A stretch of DNA of 53,514 nt from Gemelliphila asaccharolytica (GCF_001553005.1 NZ_KQ959856.1:1-53514), one strand, 5' to 3'. Shown: positions 1 through 9,860, counted from the first letter of the stretch. Made by a program: numbers and translations. Notes: a model not told the origin generated them from the sequence alone.

Positions 1-2
1 AC

Positions 3-719
3 ACAACCACACCAGATGGATATTATGTAGGTAGCGATGGAGCATGGGTAAATAACTATTCAGAAGGAAAATTTTCTCATGCAGGGAAAAAACTTGCTGA
101 TATAAGCGAACATAACGGATATATAGATTTTTCTAAATTAAAAAATGAAGTAGATGGAGTAATAATAAGAGTAGGTTTTGGTACTGTAAGAGAAGATGTA
201 AGATGGAGAGAATATGCAGATAATGCTCTAAGAGAAGGCATACCATTTGGTTTTTATTGGTATTCATATGCACTAAATGAACAAAATGCAATAGATGAAG
301 CGAATATGTTTTTAAATGCAATCAGTGGTTATAAACCCGAATATCCAATATTTATAGATATGGAAGATGCAGACTATTGGAAACAGAATCAAGGTTCTCA
401 ATACATGGCTAATACATGGTCAGGAAGAGAAAAAATAATAAAAATACATGTAGAAGAGTATCAAAGAAGAGGATATTTTGCAGGAGTTTATGCATCTAGA
501 AGCTGGTTTGATAGTATGTCAAGCGACCTTGACAAATACACACGCTGGGTAGCACACTGGACAGGTGATTCAAGTAGTTACCAAGGAAGTGGCTATGGAA
601 TACATCAATATACATCTAATGGAAGCGTAGGAGGAATTTCTACAAGAGTGGACCTTAATGTATCATTTATAGACTATCCTTCTATTATAAAAAATAGTGG
701 ATACAATAATTGGAGATAG
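3..719 (+). CDS. GH25 lysozyme (muramidase), 5' end missing
   Basis: The frame is open from base 3, so the N-terminal part lies outside the window. The visible protein begins with a wall-binding-repeat-like stretch (PDGYYVGSDGAWV), followed by a glycoside hydrolase family 25 domain. The family hallmarks are the early Asp in DISEHNGY and the catalytic D-x-E pair in FIDMED (nt 357-365). The domain ends at the stop with a typical VDLNVS...W tail, so nothing follows the catalytic domain. GH25 enzymes cleave the N-acetylmuramate to N-acetylglucosamine bond of peptidoglycan. With repeat modules in front, this is probably a secreted or surface autolysin rather than a phage lysin; that is inference, because the signal peptide is not visible. 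An ATG at 306 is internal to the domain and is not the start. A terminator follows. Confidence 0.9.
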   Translation, partial: TTTPDGYYVGSDGAWVNNYSEGKFSHAGKKLADISEHNGYIDFSKLKNEVDGVIIRVGFGTVREDVRWREYADNALREGIPFGFYWYSYALNEQNAIDEANMFLNAISGYKPEYPIFIDMEDADYWKQNQGSQYMANTWSGREKIIKIHVEEYQRRGYFAGVYASRSWFDSMSSDLDKYTRWVAHWTGDSSSYQGSGYGIHQYTSNGSVGGISTRVDLNVSFIDYPSIIKNSGYNNWR

Positions 720-782
720 GAGTAGCTCATTAAAACTACCTATAAGTGATATTTAAAAATAAATTTAATAAAAAAATTCTAG

Positions 783-821
783 ATATCAGATTTATGTTTA
801 AAATGTAAATCTGATATTTTT
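783..821 (+). terminator. Rho-independent terminator after the lysozyme
   Basis: Perfect 12-bp stem ATATCAGATTTA / TAAATCTGATAT (783-794 and 806-817) with an 11-nt loop and a short T tract. It closes the lysozyme transcript. Confidence 0.8.
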
Positions 822-923
822 ATTATGTAAAAAAGTCTTGTACAATACATGATAATAAAAGATTTAGAGAAAAAAACCAGATTAAAAAAATAAAAAAGAA
901 ATAAAAAGAAACAATCTTTTCTG

Positions 924-952
924 TTGACAACGCATATCTATAGATATATAAT
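924..952 (+). promoter_or_regulatory. Consensus sigma-A promoter with a palindromic operator candidate in the spacer
   Basis: TTGACA (924-929), 17-bp spacer, TATAAT (947-952). This is a full consensus promoter for the Rrf2/yhgE pair. The spacer holds a perfect 14-bp palindrome, ATATCTATAGATAT (934-947). A dimeric repressor bound there would block RNA polymerase. Autoregulation by the Rrf2-type protein encoded just downstream is the simplest inference. Confidence 0.8.
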
Positions 953-982
953 ATCTAGGTAAAAATATTAGAGGTGGAAAAA

Positions 983-1423
983 GTGAAATTAAAAAAAAGT
1001 ATGGAACAAGCAGTATGTGTACTGTTATTACTAGAATTAGAAAAAAAATATACACCAATTAAAAGTAAAAAAATAAGTGAAAGATTAGAAGTGTCAGATT
1101 CTTATTTAAAAAAAATTTTAAGAAAATTAGTAGTTGAAAACTTAATAAGTTCTGATGTTAGTAAAGATGGAGGATTTTCATTAGCAAGAGATTTATCAGA
1201 AATATCGATGCTTGATGTATATAATGCTATTGAGGGTAGAGGAGAATTTTTAAATTTATCAAATCTAGCCGAAAGAGTGTTTAATGATAAAAAGAAAATA
1301 GTTTCTCGTGAAATGGATATAATGAAAGTCATAAAAGAAGGAGAGGAACTCTTCTTAAAAAAATTAGATAGTTATCCACTATCTAGACTTTTAGGAATAA
1401 TTGATAAAGTAGAAAGGAAATAA
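983..1423 (+). CDS. Rrf2-family transcriptional regulator
   Basis: About 146 residues. An N-terminal winged helix-turn-helix (MKLKKSMEQAV..., then SERLEVSDSYLKKILRKL) is followed by the wing with the typical Rrf2 DGGFSLAR segment and an ISMLDVYNAIEG dimer helix. The only visible cysteine is in the first helix. The three-Cys Fe-S motif of IscR/NsrR is absent, so it is not an Fe-S sensor of that type. The start chosen is GTG at 983, because GAGGTGG (971-977) is the ribosome site. The upstream GTG at 974 lies inside that site and is rejected. The stop is one base before the yhgE start, so the two genes are surely co-transcribed. Likely role: repressor of its own operon through the palindrome at 934-947. 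The inducing signal is unknown. Confidence 0.85.
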   Translation: MKLKKSMEQAVCVLLLLELEKKYTPIKSKKISERLEVSDSYLKKILRKLVVENLISSDVSKDGGFSLARDLSEISMLDVYNAIEGRGEFLNLSNLAERVFNDKKKIVSREMDIMKVIKEGEELFLKKLDSYPLSRLLGIIDKVERK

Positions 1424-1424
1424 A

Positions 1425-4400
1425 ATGTTTAGAGAAGAATGGAAAAGATTATTTAAAAATAAGTTTATGTACTTAGTATTTGTAGCGTTAGTAATTATAC
1501 CAACGTTATATGTTTCTATTTTTCTAAGTTCTATGTGGGATCCTTATGGAAAATTAGAAAAATTACCAGTAGCAGTAGTAAATTTAGATAATCCAGTTTT
1601 ATATGAAGACAAAGAATTTAATGTAGGAGACGATTTAGTAGAGCAATTAAAAGACGGAAAAAATCTTGATTTTAGATTTGTTTCACAAAAAGAAGCAAAA
1701 AAAGGACTAAATAACGGTGAATATTACATGGTAATGACTATACCGGAAGATTTTTCAAAAAATGCTACAACATTAACTGAAAAACAGCCCAAAGAGATGA
1801 TTATTAATTATGAAACCTCAAAAGGACATAATTATATCGCATCTAAAATGAGTACTTCTGCAATTAATGAAATTCGCAGTAAAATAAGTGAAAATGTAAC
1901 TGAAATTTATACCAAAGTATTACTGGAAAAATTTGGTGAAATACATGACGGAATGAAAACAGCTAGTGACGGTTCTGATAAATTATTAACAGGAACAGAT
2001 AAGCTATATAATGGAAGCGAAGAAATAAAAGAAAATTTAGATAAATTAGCAACAAGCTCATTAACTTTTGTTAATGGCACTGAAAAATTTAGTCAAGGAC
2101 TATCTAAATATATTTATGGAACTTACGAGATAAACACCGGAATTGGGAAATTATCTGGAGGAGCTAACAATCTATACGAAGGCATCTCTAGATTAGATAT
2201 GGGAGGAATAGATTTAAAAAACGGAATAGTTGACTATACAAACGGCGTAGGAAAATTAGATTTTGGTATAAAAAAAATTAATGAAAATTTACCAGAATTA
2301 GAAAAAGGAACAAAAGAATTAAAAGAAGGTTCTAAAAAATTATCAAAAGGGCTAAACACATATACTGAAGGTGTTTCAAATGTATATTCAGGTATAAATA
2401 ATTTAAAAGAAAGTTTACCAAAACTATCTGGAGGAGTCGATTCGTTACTTGATGGTTCAAAACAACTAAATTATGGTATAAACGATTATACTGCTAATGT
2501 AGGAAAAATAAAAAATGGACTAGAAACCTTTAATAGTAAAATGCCACTTTTAGAAACGGGGGTAGCCAACTTATCCGAAGGAAGCATAATGCTGGATCAA
2601 GGTATTGAAAAATATACCCAAGGAAGTGAAAAAATTTATTTAGGAAATAAAAAATTAGAAAATAATTTAAATTTATTAAAAAATCAAACAAATACGCTTC
2701 CTAATAAAATAAAACAATTAGATGATGGAGCAAATGCTATTTCTAGAGAATTATCTAAAATAGAAATGAATGCAGATGAAAAAACACAACTAGAAAGTTA
2801 TATAAACAATATAGATTTATATTTAAATTTCGTTTCTACTAACATTAGTAAAGTAGATGAAAATAAATTATCAGACTTAAACAAATCTCTAGAACAATTA
2901 TCTAAAGATATAAACGATTTAAATACAGCTATTAAAACAGATACACCTAAAAAAAATAAATATGAAGAAGCAATAGAAAATAGTGGTGTATCTCTATCCA
3001 AAGAAGAAAAAGCAAAATTATTAGAATCTCTAAATAAAGAAGCAAAAAATGATGATAAATCTAAATATTTAGAAATTTTATCAAATATGAACACTAATTT
3101 ACAAAGTATAAACAGCGATTTAGAAAGTATAAAACCAATTTTTAATTCATTACCAAAATTATCACAGCAAACTAAAAATTTATCATATGCAAAATCAAAC
3201 GCAACACCAGCACTTACAAAAACTGTAGAAGGAATATATAATATTTCTACATTCTGTAAACCGGCAGTTAATGAACTTGCAACAGGCTGCAGCGAATTAT
3301 CAAATAAAATTCCAGAATTATGTAATGGAATAGATAAAATAACTGAGGGTTCAAAAGAATTAACAAATGGAAGTAAGGAATTAATTTCTAAAAATAATAC
3401 TCTTATCAGTGGAGCAAAAGGCTTAGAAGAAGGCATTTTAAAATTAAAAGATAAAACTTCTTCTTTCTCAAAAGGAATAGAAAAATTATTTATAGGAACA
3501 AAAGAGTTATCCAATTATTCTGATAAATTAAATACAGGTTCCCAATCATTAGTTCAAGGTATAACTACATTAAGAAGTAAATTACCTAAATTAGAGTTTG
3601 GAATAAATAAATTGTCAGAGGGGGCAAAATTATTATCACAAAATTCAACAAAATTGAATAATGGTGCAAATGATTTATATATTGGATTAGAAAAATTAAA
3701 TAATAAAATTCCTACTTTCACAAAAGTAATGAATAAACTATCATTAGGAAGTTCTACTCTAAATGATAATTCACAAAATTTAATAAATGGAACGGATAAA
3801 TTATCATCTGGAATAACAGAAGTAAAAGAAAAACTTCCTGACTTTTTAAAAGGAATAGACACTTTGAAAAATGGAAGTGATAAATTAGTAGAAAATGGTG
3901 GCTTACTTCTTGATTCTTCTAGTAAATTATCAGAAGGGGCAAATAAAATATCTACAGGTGCATTTAAATTGTCAGATGGAGAAGAAAAAATAGTTAATGG
4001 TCTACATGAAGAAAAAAATGGATTACAAACATTAAGTGATAAATTAACAGATGGAGCTGAAAAAATATCAAAAGTAAATACTAATGAAGATAATTCTAAA
4101 CATATATCAAATCCAGTAGAATTAAATCATAGTGATAATGATTTAGTAGATAATAACGGAACAGCCATGGCACCTTATATGATTTCTGTAGCATTGTTTA
4201 TAGGAGCTATTTCAACTAATGTAATGTACGATGCATTTACACCAGCAAGAAAACCTAAAACATCTATATCATGGGTAATAAGTAAATTATCAGTAGTTTT
4301 TGCTATAGGATTTTTAGAAGCGACAATTCTTTATCTAATTTTAACAAATTGTCTGGGACTTGCTCCAGTAAATCCTACAAGAACTTATTTGTTAATTTTA

Positions 4401-4742
4401 GCAGAGGCAATAGCCTATATGTCAATGGTAACATTCTTTAACATTGTATTAGCAAAAATTGGAGCATTCTTAATGTTAATTTTCTTGATTTTACAATTAT
4501 CAGGAAGTGGTGGAACATATCCATTAGTTCTTTCAAATAAATTTTTCCAAACAATTTATCCATATTTACCTATGAGTTATGGAATTAGAGGATTAAGAAC
4601 AAGTATTTCAATTGGAGGGTCAATAATAAAAGAATTGATGGTATTTTTATCAATAACTATAATATTCATATTAGCCCTTTGGGGATATTTATCAATAAAA
4701 AAAGTAAAACAAAGTTATTTAAGAATGAGAATGATAGATTAA
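1425..4742 (+). CDS. YhgE/Pip family giant membrane protein
   Basis: 1105 residues. A first membrane helix (about residues 14-36) is followed by the conserved YhgE/Pip N-terminal extracellular domain (LPVAVVNLDNP). Next comes a very long extracellular region (about 170-890) of repeats built on spaced Gly and Leu (patterns such as LSEGAN.LS.G..KL..G), predicted to be an elongated helical rod. A cluster of about five membrane helices of the ABC-2 permease type closes the protein (from about residue 910, APYMISVALFIGAIS). Family members include Lactococcus Pip and Bacillus YueB, which serve as phage receptors. The normal cellular role is not settled; an export-related function is suspected from the permease-like end. 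It forms a two-gene operon with the Rrf2 regulator, whereas many YhgE genes sit next to TetR regulators. Confidence 0.9.
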   Translation: MFREEWKRLFKNKFMYLVFVALVIIPTLYVSIFLSSMWDPYGKLEKLPVAVVNLDNPVLYEDKEFNVGDDLVEQLKDGKNLDFRFVSQKEAKKGLNNGEYYMVMTIPEDFSKNATTLTEKQPKEMIINYETSKGHNYIASKMSTSAINEIRSKISENVTEIYTKVLLEKFGEIHDGMKTASDGSDKLLTGTDKLYNGSEEIKENLDKLATSSLTFVNGTEKFSQGLSKYIYGTYEINTGIGKLSGGANNLYEGISRLDMGGIDLKNGIVDYTNGVGKLDFGIKKINENLPELEKGTKELKEGSKKLSKGLNTYTEGVSNVYSGINNLKESLPKLSGGVDSLLDGSKQLNYGINDYTANVGKIKNGLETFNSKMPLLETGVANLSEGSIMLDQGIEKYTQGSEKIYLGNKKLENNLNLLKNQTNTLPNKIKQLDDGANAISRELSKIEMNADEKTQLESYINNIDLYLNFVSTNISKVDENKLSDLNKSLEQLSKDINDLNTAIKTDTPKKNKYEEAIENSGVSLSKEEKAKLLESLNKEAKNDDKSKYLEILSNMNTNLQSINSDLESIKPIFNSLPKLSQQTKNLSYAKSNATPALTKTVEGIYNISTFCKPAVNELATGCSELSNKIPELCNGIDKITEGSKELTNGSKELISKNNTLISGAKGLEEGILKLKDKTSSFSKGIEKLFIGTKELSNYSDKLNTGSQSLVQGITTLRSKLPKLEFGINKLSEGAKLLSQNSTKLNNGANDLYIGLEKLNNKIPTFTKVMNKLSLGSSTLNDNSQNLINGTDKLSSGITEVKEKLPDFLKGIDTLKNGSDKLVENGGLLLDSSSKLSEGANKISTGAFKLSDGEEKIVNGLHEEKNGLQTLSDKLTDGAEKISKVNTNEDNSKHISNPVELNHSDNDLVDNNGTAMAPYMISVALFIGAISTNVMYDAFTPARKPKTSISWVISKLSVVFAIGFLEATILYLILTNCLGLAPVNPTRTYLLILAEAIAYMSMVTFFNIVLAKIGAFLMLIFLILQLSGSGGTYPLVLSNKFFQTIYPYLPMSYGIRGLRTSISIGGSIIKELMVFLSITIIFILALWGYLSIKKVKQSYLRMRMID

Positions 4743-4754
4743 TAGAAAAAAATA

Positions 4755-4793
4755 AAAAAAAAGAGAAATTTAATTAAGTTTCTCTTTTTTTTA
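4755..4793. terminator. Bidirectional terminator between yhgE and glpT
   Basis: A-rich stem AAAAGAGAAA pairs with TTTCTCTTTT across a short ATTAAG loop. It has an A tract on one side and a T tract on the other, so it can stop transcription of both convergent genes. Confidence 0.8.
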
Positions 4794-4821
4794 TATTAAA
4801 ATCATTTATATTTTGTTTTTA

Positions 4822-6162
4822 TTATTTTTCTTCTAATTGTTTAGATGTTTTTTTGAATAGTGTAAATCCAATGAATATGAATGCTAAAATACATGATCCT
4901 ATAAGAGCCATAAATCCACCATTCCATCCAAAGTTATCAACTAAGAATCCCATAACAGTTCCTGCACTTGCAGAACCTAGTAGATAACCAAATAATCCTG
5001 TAAGACCTGTTGCAGTACCAGTAGCAACTCTAGGTACTAAGTCTGCAGCTTGAAGTCCAATCATCATAACAGGACCGTAAATTAAGAATCCTATAGCTAC
5101 AAGGCAAAGATTATCAACAATTGGATTACCTGGAGGGTTTTTCCAGTAAACAAATATTGCAATTAAAACTCCACATAAGAATAATAACATTGGCGGAGCA
5201 CGGTGTCCTTTAAATACTTTATCACTTAAGAAACCACTTGCTAACATTCCAAAAATTCCTGCATATTCATATAAGAAGTAAGCCCAGCTTTGTTTATCAA
5301 CAGTGAAGTGTTTTACTTCTTTTAGATATGTTGGTGCCCAGTCTATAATTCCATAACGTATAAAGTAAACGAAAATGTTAGCTATTGCAATAGACCAAAG
5401 GAATTTATTATTGATTATGTATTTTAAGAAAATATCTTTAGAAGAAAGTGTATGTGCTGATTCGACCTTTTGCACAACTTTTTCTCCTTTATATTCATCA
5501 ACAGGTGGTAATCCTTCAGATTCTGGAGTATCTCTCATTAAGAAGAACATTATAACTGCAAGAATAATTGCTATAATTGCTGGTAAATAAAATAATGATC
5601 TCCAAGTTCCAAATATTGCTATACCTACAAGGGCAAGTGGTCCTATTAACCCTCCTCCTAGGTTATGTGAAACGTTCCAAAAACTCCACCAAACACCACG
5701 TTCTGATGTAGAGAACCAGTTAGTCATAGTTTTAGCTCCAGGTGGGTATCCCATACCTTGAAACCATCCATTAAGTGCTGATAGAACTATCATTGTTGGA
5801 ATTGACGCTAAAACACCAGGTACAAGACCAAATATTAAGCTGACAATTGCTGATGACACAAGCCCAATTGTTATAAAGTATTTAGGATTACTTCTATCAG
5901 AAACATTTCCCATTACAAATTTACTAATTCCATAAGCAAGTGAAAGTGCTAATGAAACTGTACCTAGTTGTGCTTTTGTAAATCCATATTCTTGAATTAA
6001 GTGTGGCATTGCTAATGAAAAGTTTTTTCTAATTAGATAGTATGCCGCATATCCTATAAATACACCACTAAAGACTTGCCATCTTAATCTTTTATAGTAA
6101 GCATCTACTTTTTCTGCTGCCATTCTTGGTTTAGGAGCAGATGCTTTTAAAAATGAAAACAT
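4822..6162 (-). CDS. glpT: Glycerol-3-phosphate/organophosphate:phosphate antiporter (MFS)
   Basis: 446 residues, 12 membrane helices, MFS organophosphate:phosphate antiporter family. It imports glycerol-3-phosphate in exchange for inorganic phosphate. The two phosphate-binding arginines of E. coli GlpT, R45 and R269, fall at exactly the same numbers here (YLIRKNF and YFIRYGIIDW), and the H165 equivalent is in NVSHN. Long stretches such as PTYLKEVKHF and SWAYFLYEYAG are GlpT-like. UhpT-type specificity cannot be fully excluded. The start is the ATG at 6162, preceded by AAAGGAGG; an in-frame ATG 14 codons upstream lacks this. The gene is monocistronic, convergent with yhgE, and has a promoter with a cre-like element. 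Confidence 0.92.
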   Translation of the reverse strand: MFSFLKASAPKPRMAAEKVDAYYKRLRWQVFSGVFIGYAAYYLIRKNFSLAMPHLIQEYGFTKAQLGTVSLALSLAYGISKFVMGNVSDRSNPKYFITIGLVSSAIVSLIFGLVPGVLASIPTMIVLSALNGWFQGMGYPPGAKTMTNWFSTSERGVWWSFWNVSHNLGGGLIGPLALVGIAIFGTWRSLFYLPAIIAIILAVIMFFLMRDTPESEGLPPVDEYKGEKVVQKVESAHTLSSKDIFLKYIINNKFLWSIAIANIFVYFIRYGIIDWAPTYLKEVKHFTVDKQSWAYFLYEYAGIFGMLASGFLSDKVFKGHRAPPMLLFLCGVLIAIFVYWKNPPGNPIVDNLCLVAIGFLIYGPVMMIGLQAADLVPRVATGTATGLTGLFGYLLGSASAGTVMGFLVDNFGWNGGFMALIGSCILAFIFIGFTLFKKTSKQLEEK

Positions 6163-6192
6163 TTTATTTCCTCCTTTATCTTTATTAACTGC

Positions 6193-6219
6193 ATTGTATA
6201 ACAAATTAAAACGCTTGTA
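6193..6219 (-). promoter_or_regulatory. glpT promoter region with cre-like (CcpA) site
   Basis: On the minus strand a TATACAAT -10-like element (6193-6200) lies just downstream of TACAAGCGTTTTAA (6206-6219). This matches 11 of 14 positions of the cre consensus TGWAARCGYTWWCA. Its position over the -35 region would suit carbon catabolite repression of glycerol-3-phosphate uptake. Inference from motif only. Confidence 0.45.
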
Positions 6220-6283
6220 TATATTTTTGAAAATTAATGGAAAAAATCCGACATATTTAGTAAGGTATTTTCTTACAAAAGAA

Positions 6284-6320
6284 AAAAAGAAGAAAAATAG
6301 ACAATTTTTTTCTTCTTTTT
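6284..6320 (-). terminator. Terminator after serS
   Basis: Inverted repeat AAAAAGAAGAAAAA / TTTTTCTTCTTTTT around TAGACAA. Read on the minus strand it ends in a U tract. It separates serS from glpT. Confidence 0.65.
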
Positions 6321-6352
6321 CATTATATTCTCATAAAATTTACATTTATTAA

Positions 6353-7885
<1,533 letters not shown>

Positions 7886-7890
7886 TTAAT

Positions 7891-7919
7891 ATTTTAACTT
7901 TGTTTTAAATATTTGTCAA
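7891..7919 (-). promoter_or_regulatory. Promoter of the serS T-box transcript
   Basis: Minus strand TTGACA (7919-7914), 17-bp spacer, TAAAAT (7896-7891). It sits immediately downstream of the def stop codon, so serS has its own promoter and is not read only from def. Confidence 0.75.
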
Positions 7920-7927
7920 GATTTATT

Positions 7928-8482
7928 TTAAAGTTTTTCATAGTCATCTGGAACATCAAAAGGATTTTCTTTATTTATGTGATCATAGAATAAAACTCCA
8001 TTTATATGATCTATTTCATGTTGGAAACATATTGCAGGTAATCCGTCAAGTCTAAGTGTTATTTTTTCATTATTTTCGTCATATCCTACTACTTTTATTC
8101 TTGAATATCTTGGAACATATCCTTTAATTTCTTTAGCAACAGATAAGCAACCTTCTCCAGTTGCTAAATATGATTTTGTTGCAGAGTGAGAAATTATTTT
8201 TGGATTATATAGTGCATAAGATACGGTGTTTTTAGGATTTTCACTATCAGGTATGTGAACTGCTATCATTCTTTTTCCTACATTTATTTGAGGAGCAGCC
8301 AAACCTATTCCTGGTTTTAAATCATATTTTTTACAAAGTTCTTCGTCTTGAGAAGCTTTGACATATTCCATAAGGCTTCTTAATATTTTTTTGTCTTTAT
8401 CTGAAATAGGTGCTTCTACTTCTTTAGAACGAGTTCTTAGTGTTTTGTGTGGGTCTAATATTATATTTTTTGTTGTTATCAA
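7928..8482 (-). CDS. def: Peptide deformylase
   Basis: 184 residues. It removes the N-formyl group from nascent proteins. All three family motifs are present: GIGLAAPQ (58-65), EGCLSV (110-115, metal ligand C112) and QHEIDH (154-159, ligands H155 and H159, catalytic E156). The EGCLSV motif and the insertions before it are typical of the Gram-positive type 2 enzyme. Translation starts at a TTG (8482) seven bases after AAGGGAG; no ATG fits better. No terminator was seen between def and the serS promoter, so some readthrough into the T-box leader is possible. Confidence 0.95.
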   Translation of the reverse strand: MITTKNIILDPHKTLRTRSKEVEAPISDKDKKILRSLMEYVKASQDEELCKKYDLKPGIGLAAPQINVGKRMIAVHIPDSENPKNTVSYALYNPKIISHSATKSYLATGEGCLSVAKEIKGYVPRYSRIKVVGYDENNEKITLRLDGLPAICFQHEIDHINGVLFYDHINKENPFDVPDDYEKL

Positions 8483-8531
8483 TTTTTTTCTCCCTTATAA
8501 TTAATTAAAATTTTTTATTTTCATATACATC

Positions 8532-8554
8532 ATATCTTATATATATTAAGATAT
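8532..8554. repeat. Palindrome upstream of def
   Basis: ATATCTTA (8532-8539) and TAAGATAT (8547-8554) form a perfect inverted repeat with a 7-bp centre, near a weak TATGAT -10-like element for def. It could be an operator or a chance palindrome in AT-rich DNA. The rest of 8560-8720 shows only AT-rich sequence and a small hairpin CTATAA-N5-TTATAG (8693-8709). Confidence 0.3.
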
Positions 8555-8724
8555 ATTTTGTTAAAAATCAATTAATTTTATTTGTAAATTTATATATTAA
8601 TTATAAATTTACATTAGACTTATTTTAATTTAATATTAAATATTTGTATAACATGAGAAAAAAGTATTTAATATTTTTTAAAATAAATATGGCTATAAGC
8701 CCTTTATAGTGAGGTAGAAAGAAA

Positions 8725-8741
8725 TGTCAAAAAAAGTCAAA
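8725..8741 (+). promoter_or_regulatory. CtsR-box-like direct repeat (upstream copy)
   Basis: TGTCAAA-AAA-AGTCAAA matches the CtsR operator RGTCAAANANRGTCAAA at 16 of 17 positions. It lies about 20 bp upstream of the -35 of the hrcA operon. CtsR is the class III heat-shock repressor. Confidence 0.65.
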
Positions 8742-8758
8742 ATTTTCTTTAAAAAAGT

Positions 8759-8775
8759 ATTGACATAATTTGACT
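8759..8775 (-). promoter_or_regulatory. Second, weaker CtsR-like box over the -35
   Basis: Read on the minus strand this is AGTCAAATTATGTCAAT: two GTCAA half-sites at CtsR spacing, 14 of 17 consensus positions. It overlaps the TTGACA -35, where binding would block polymerase. Confidence 0.4.
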
Positions 8776-8788
8776 ATGATGTTAATAT
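8760..8788 (+). promoter_or_regulatory. Promoter of the hrcA-grpE-dnaK-dnaJ operon
   Basis: TTGACA (8760-8765), 17-bp spacer, TAATAT (8783-8788). A TATAAT at 8786-8791 would need a 20-bp spacer. CtsR-like boxes lie on and before it, and the CIRCE lies right after it. Confidence 0.75.
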
Positions 8789-8800
8789 AATAAATGTGAG

Positions 8801-8827
8801 TTAGCACTCAAGGTGTTAAAGTGCTAA
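8801..8827 (+). promoter_or_regulatory. CIRCE element (HrcA operator)
   Basis: TTAGCACTC, 9-bp spacer, AAGTGCTAA. Only one base differs from the classic CIRCE inverted repeat (A for G at the first base of the right arm). It lies at the expected transcription start, 22 bases before hrcA. Confidence 0.96.
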
Positions 8828-8849
8828 TCATAAATGAGAAGGTGATTAC

Positions 8850-9860
8850 ATGTTATTAAAAAGGCAAGTACTTATACTTCAAATGATAGTAGAAAATTTT
8901 ATTAATACTAATCAACCGATAGGCTCTAAAGAGATAGCAAAGACTCTTGATTATAGTTCGGCTACAATAAGAAATGATATGGCAAAACTAGAAAAGGAAG
9001 GTCTTATAACAAAAACTCATACATCATCGGGAAGAATACCATCTGAATGTGGTTATAGATATTATGTAGATTATATCAATACAAGTTATGATATATCTGC
9101 AGAAGATGAAAAAGTATTAAAATCTATTTTAAAAGAAAAAGTTTATTCTGAAAAGAAATTTTTAGAAAAAAATGCTATTGTTTTATCTAATCTAACTGAT
9201 TGTACAGCAGTTATATTAGCACCGACTAAAACAGATAAAAGAATAAATAAAATAGAGGTTATATTATTAAGTAGTAGAAGTATCCTTGTTATTTTGATAA
9301 CAAACACAGGAGAAGTTCATCAACAAAACTATAAGATGCAAGCAGATTTTACTCAAGAAGAAATAGAAGAAGTTAACAAACTTTTAAAAACTTATTTCTA
9401 TGATGTAGATATGGCAACAGCACATGTTCTTTTACATAAGGAAATAGAGAAATACCTTAAAGAAAGAATAGATAATTATGATATGATACTGATTGCCCTA
9501 ACACGGTTGTTAAATAATAAAATAAAAAAAACGATAGCACTTGGAGGTAAGTATAATTTATTAAAAAAACCAGATATAAACAATTTAGATAAGCTAAAAG
9601 AAGTAATGACACTTTTTGAAGAAGATAATATCATTGATTTAATAGACGATAACTCTAAACTATCAGGAACTAAAGTCAAAATAGGAAAAGAACTTGATAA
9701 TAAAAAAATGAATGATTTATCCTTGGTAACTAGTAAATTTTTTAGTGATAAAGGAGAAGGAGTCATTGCAGTCTTTGGACCTAAAAGAATGAATTATAAA
9801 AAGGTTATGACACTTATAAATTGCGTAAAAGATAACTTGAATAATAATTTAAAAGAATAA
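8850..9860 (+). CDS. hrcA: Heat-inducible transcription repressor HrcA
   Basis: 336 residues, close to the usual ~340. The N-terminal winged helix carries the family signature SSATIRNDMAKLEKEGLI and THTSSGRIPSECGYRYYVDY (about 36-75). The GAF-like dimerisation domain follows, ending GVIAVFGPKRMNYKKV. HrcA binds the CIRCE element just upstream and is kept active by GroEL, so it represses its own operon when chaperones are plentiful. The start ATG follows GAGAAGGTGATT. First gene of the class I heat-shock operon, 12 bases before grpE. Confidence 0.97.
   Translation: MLLKRQVLILQMIVENFINTNQPIGSKEIAKTLDYSSATIRNDMAKLEKEGLITKTHTSSGRIPSECGYRYYVDYINTSYDISAEDEKVLKSILKEKVYSEKKFLEKNAIVLSNLTDCTAVILAPTKTDKRINKIEVILLSSRSILVILITNTGEVHQQNYKMQADFTQEEIEEVNKLLKTYFYDVDMATAHVLLHKEIEKYLKERIDNYDMILIALTRLLNNKIKKTIALGGKYNLLKKPDINNLDKLKEVMTLFEEDNIIDLIDDNSKLSGTKVKIGKELDNKKMNDLSLVTSKFFSDKGEGVIAVFGPKRMNYKKVMTLINCVKDNLNNNLKE

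Noticed and set aside
974..982. Upstream GTG start for the Rrf2 regulator
   Set aside because: It lies inside the GAGGTGG ribosome site; GTG 983 fits the family N-terminus and spacing.
2798..3514. Long open frame on the minus strand inside yhgE
   Set aside because: Shadow of the repetitive coding sequence; no ribosome site, and the plus-strand frame has the family domains.
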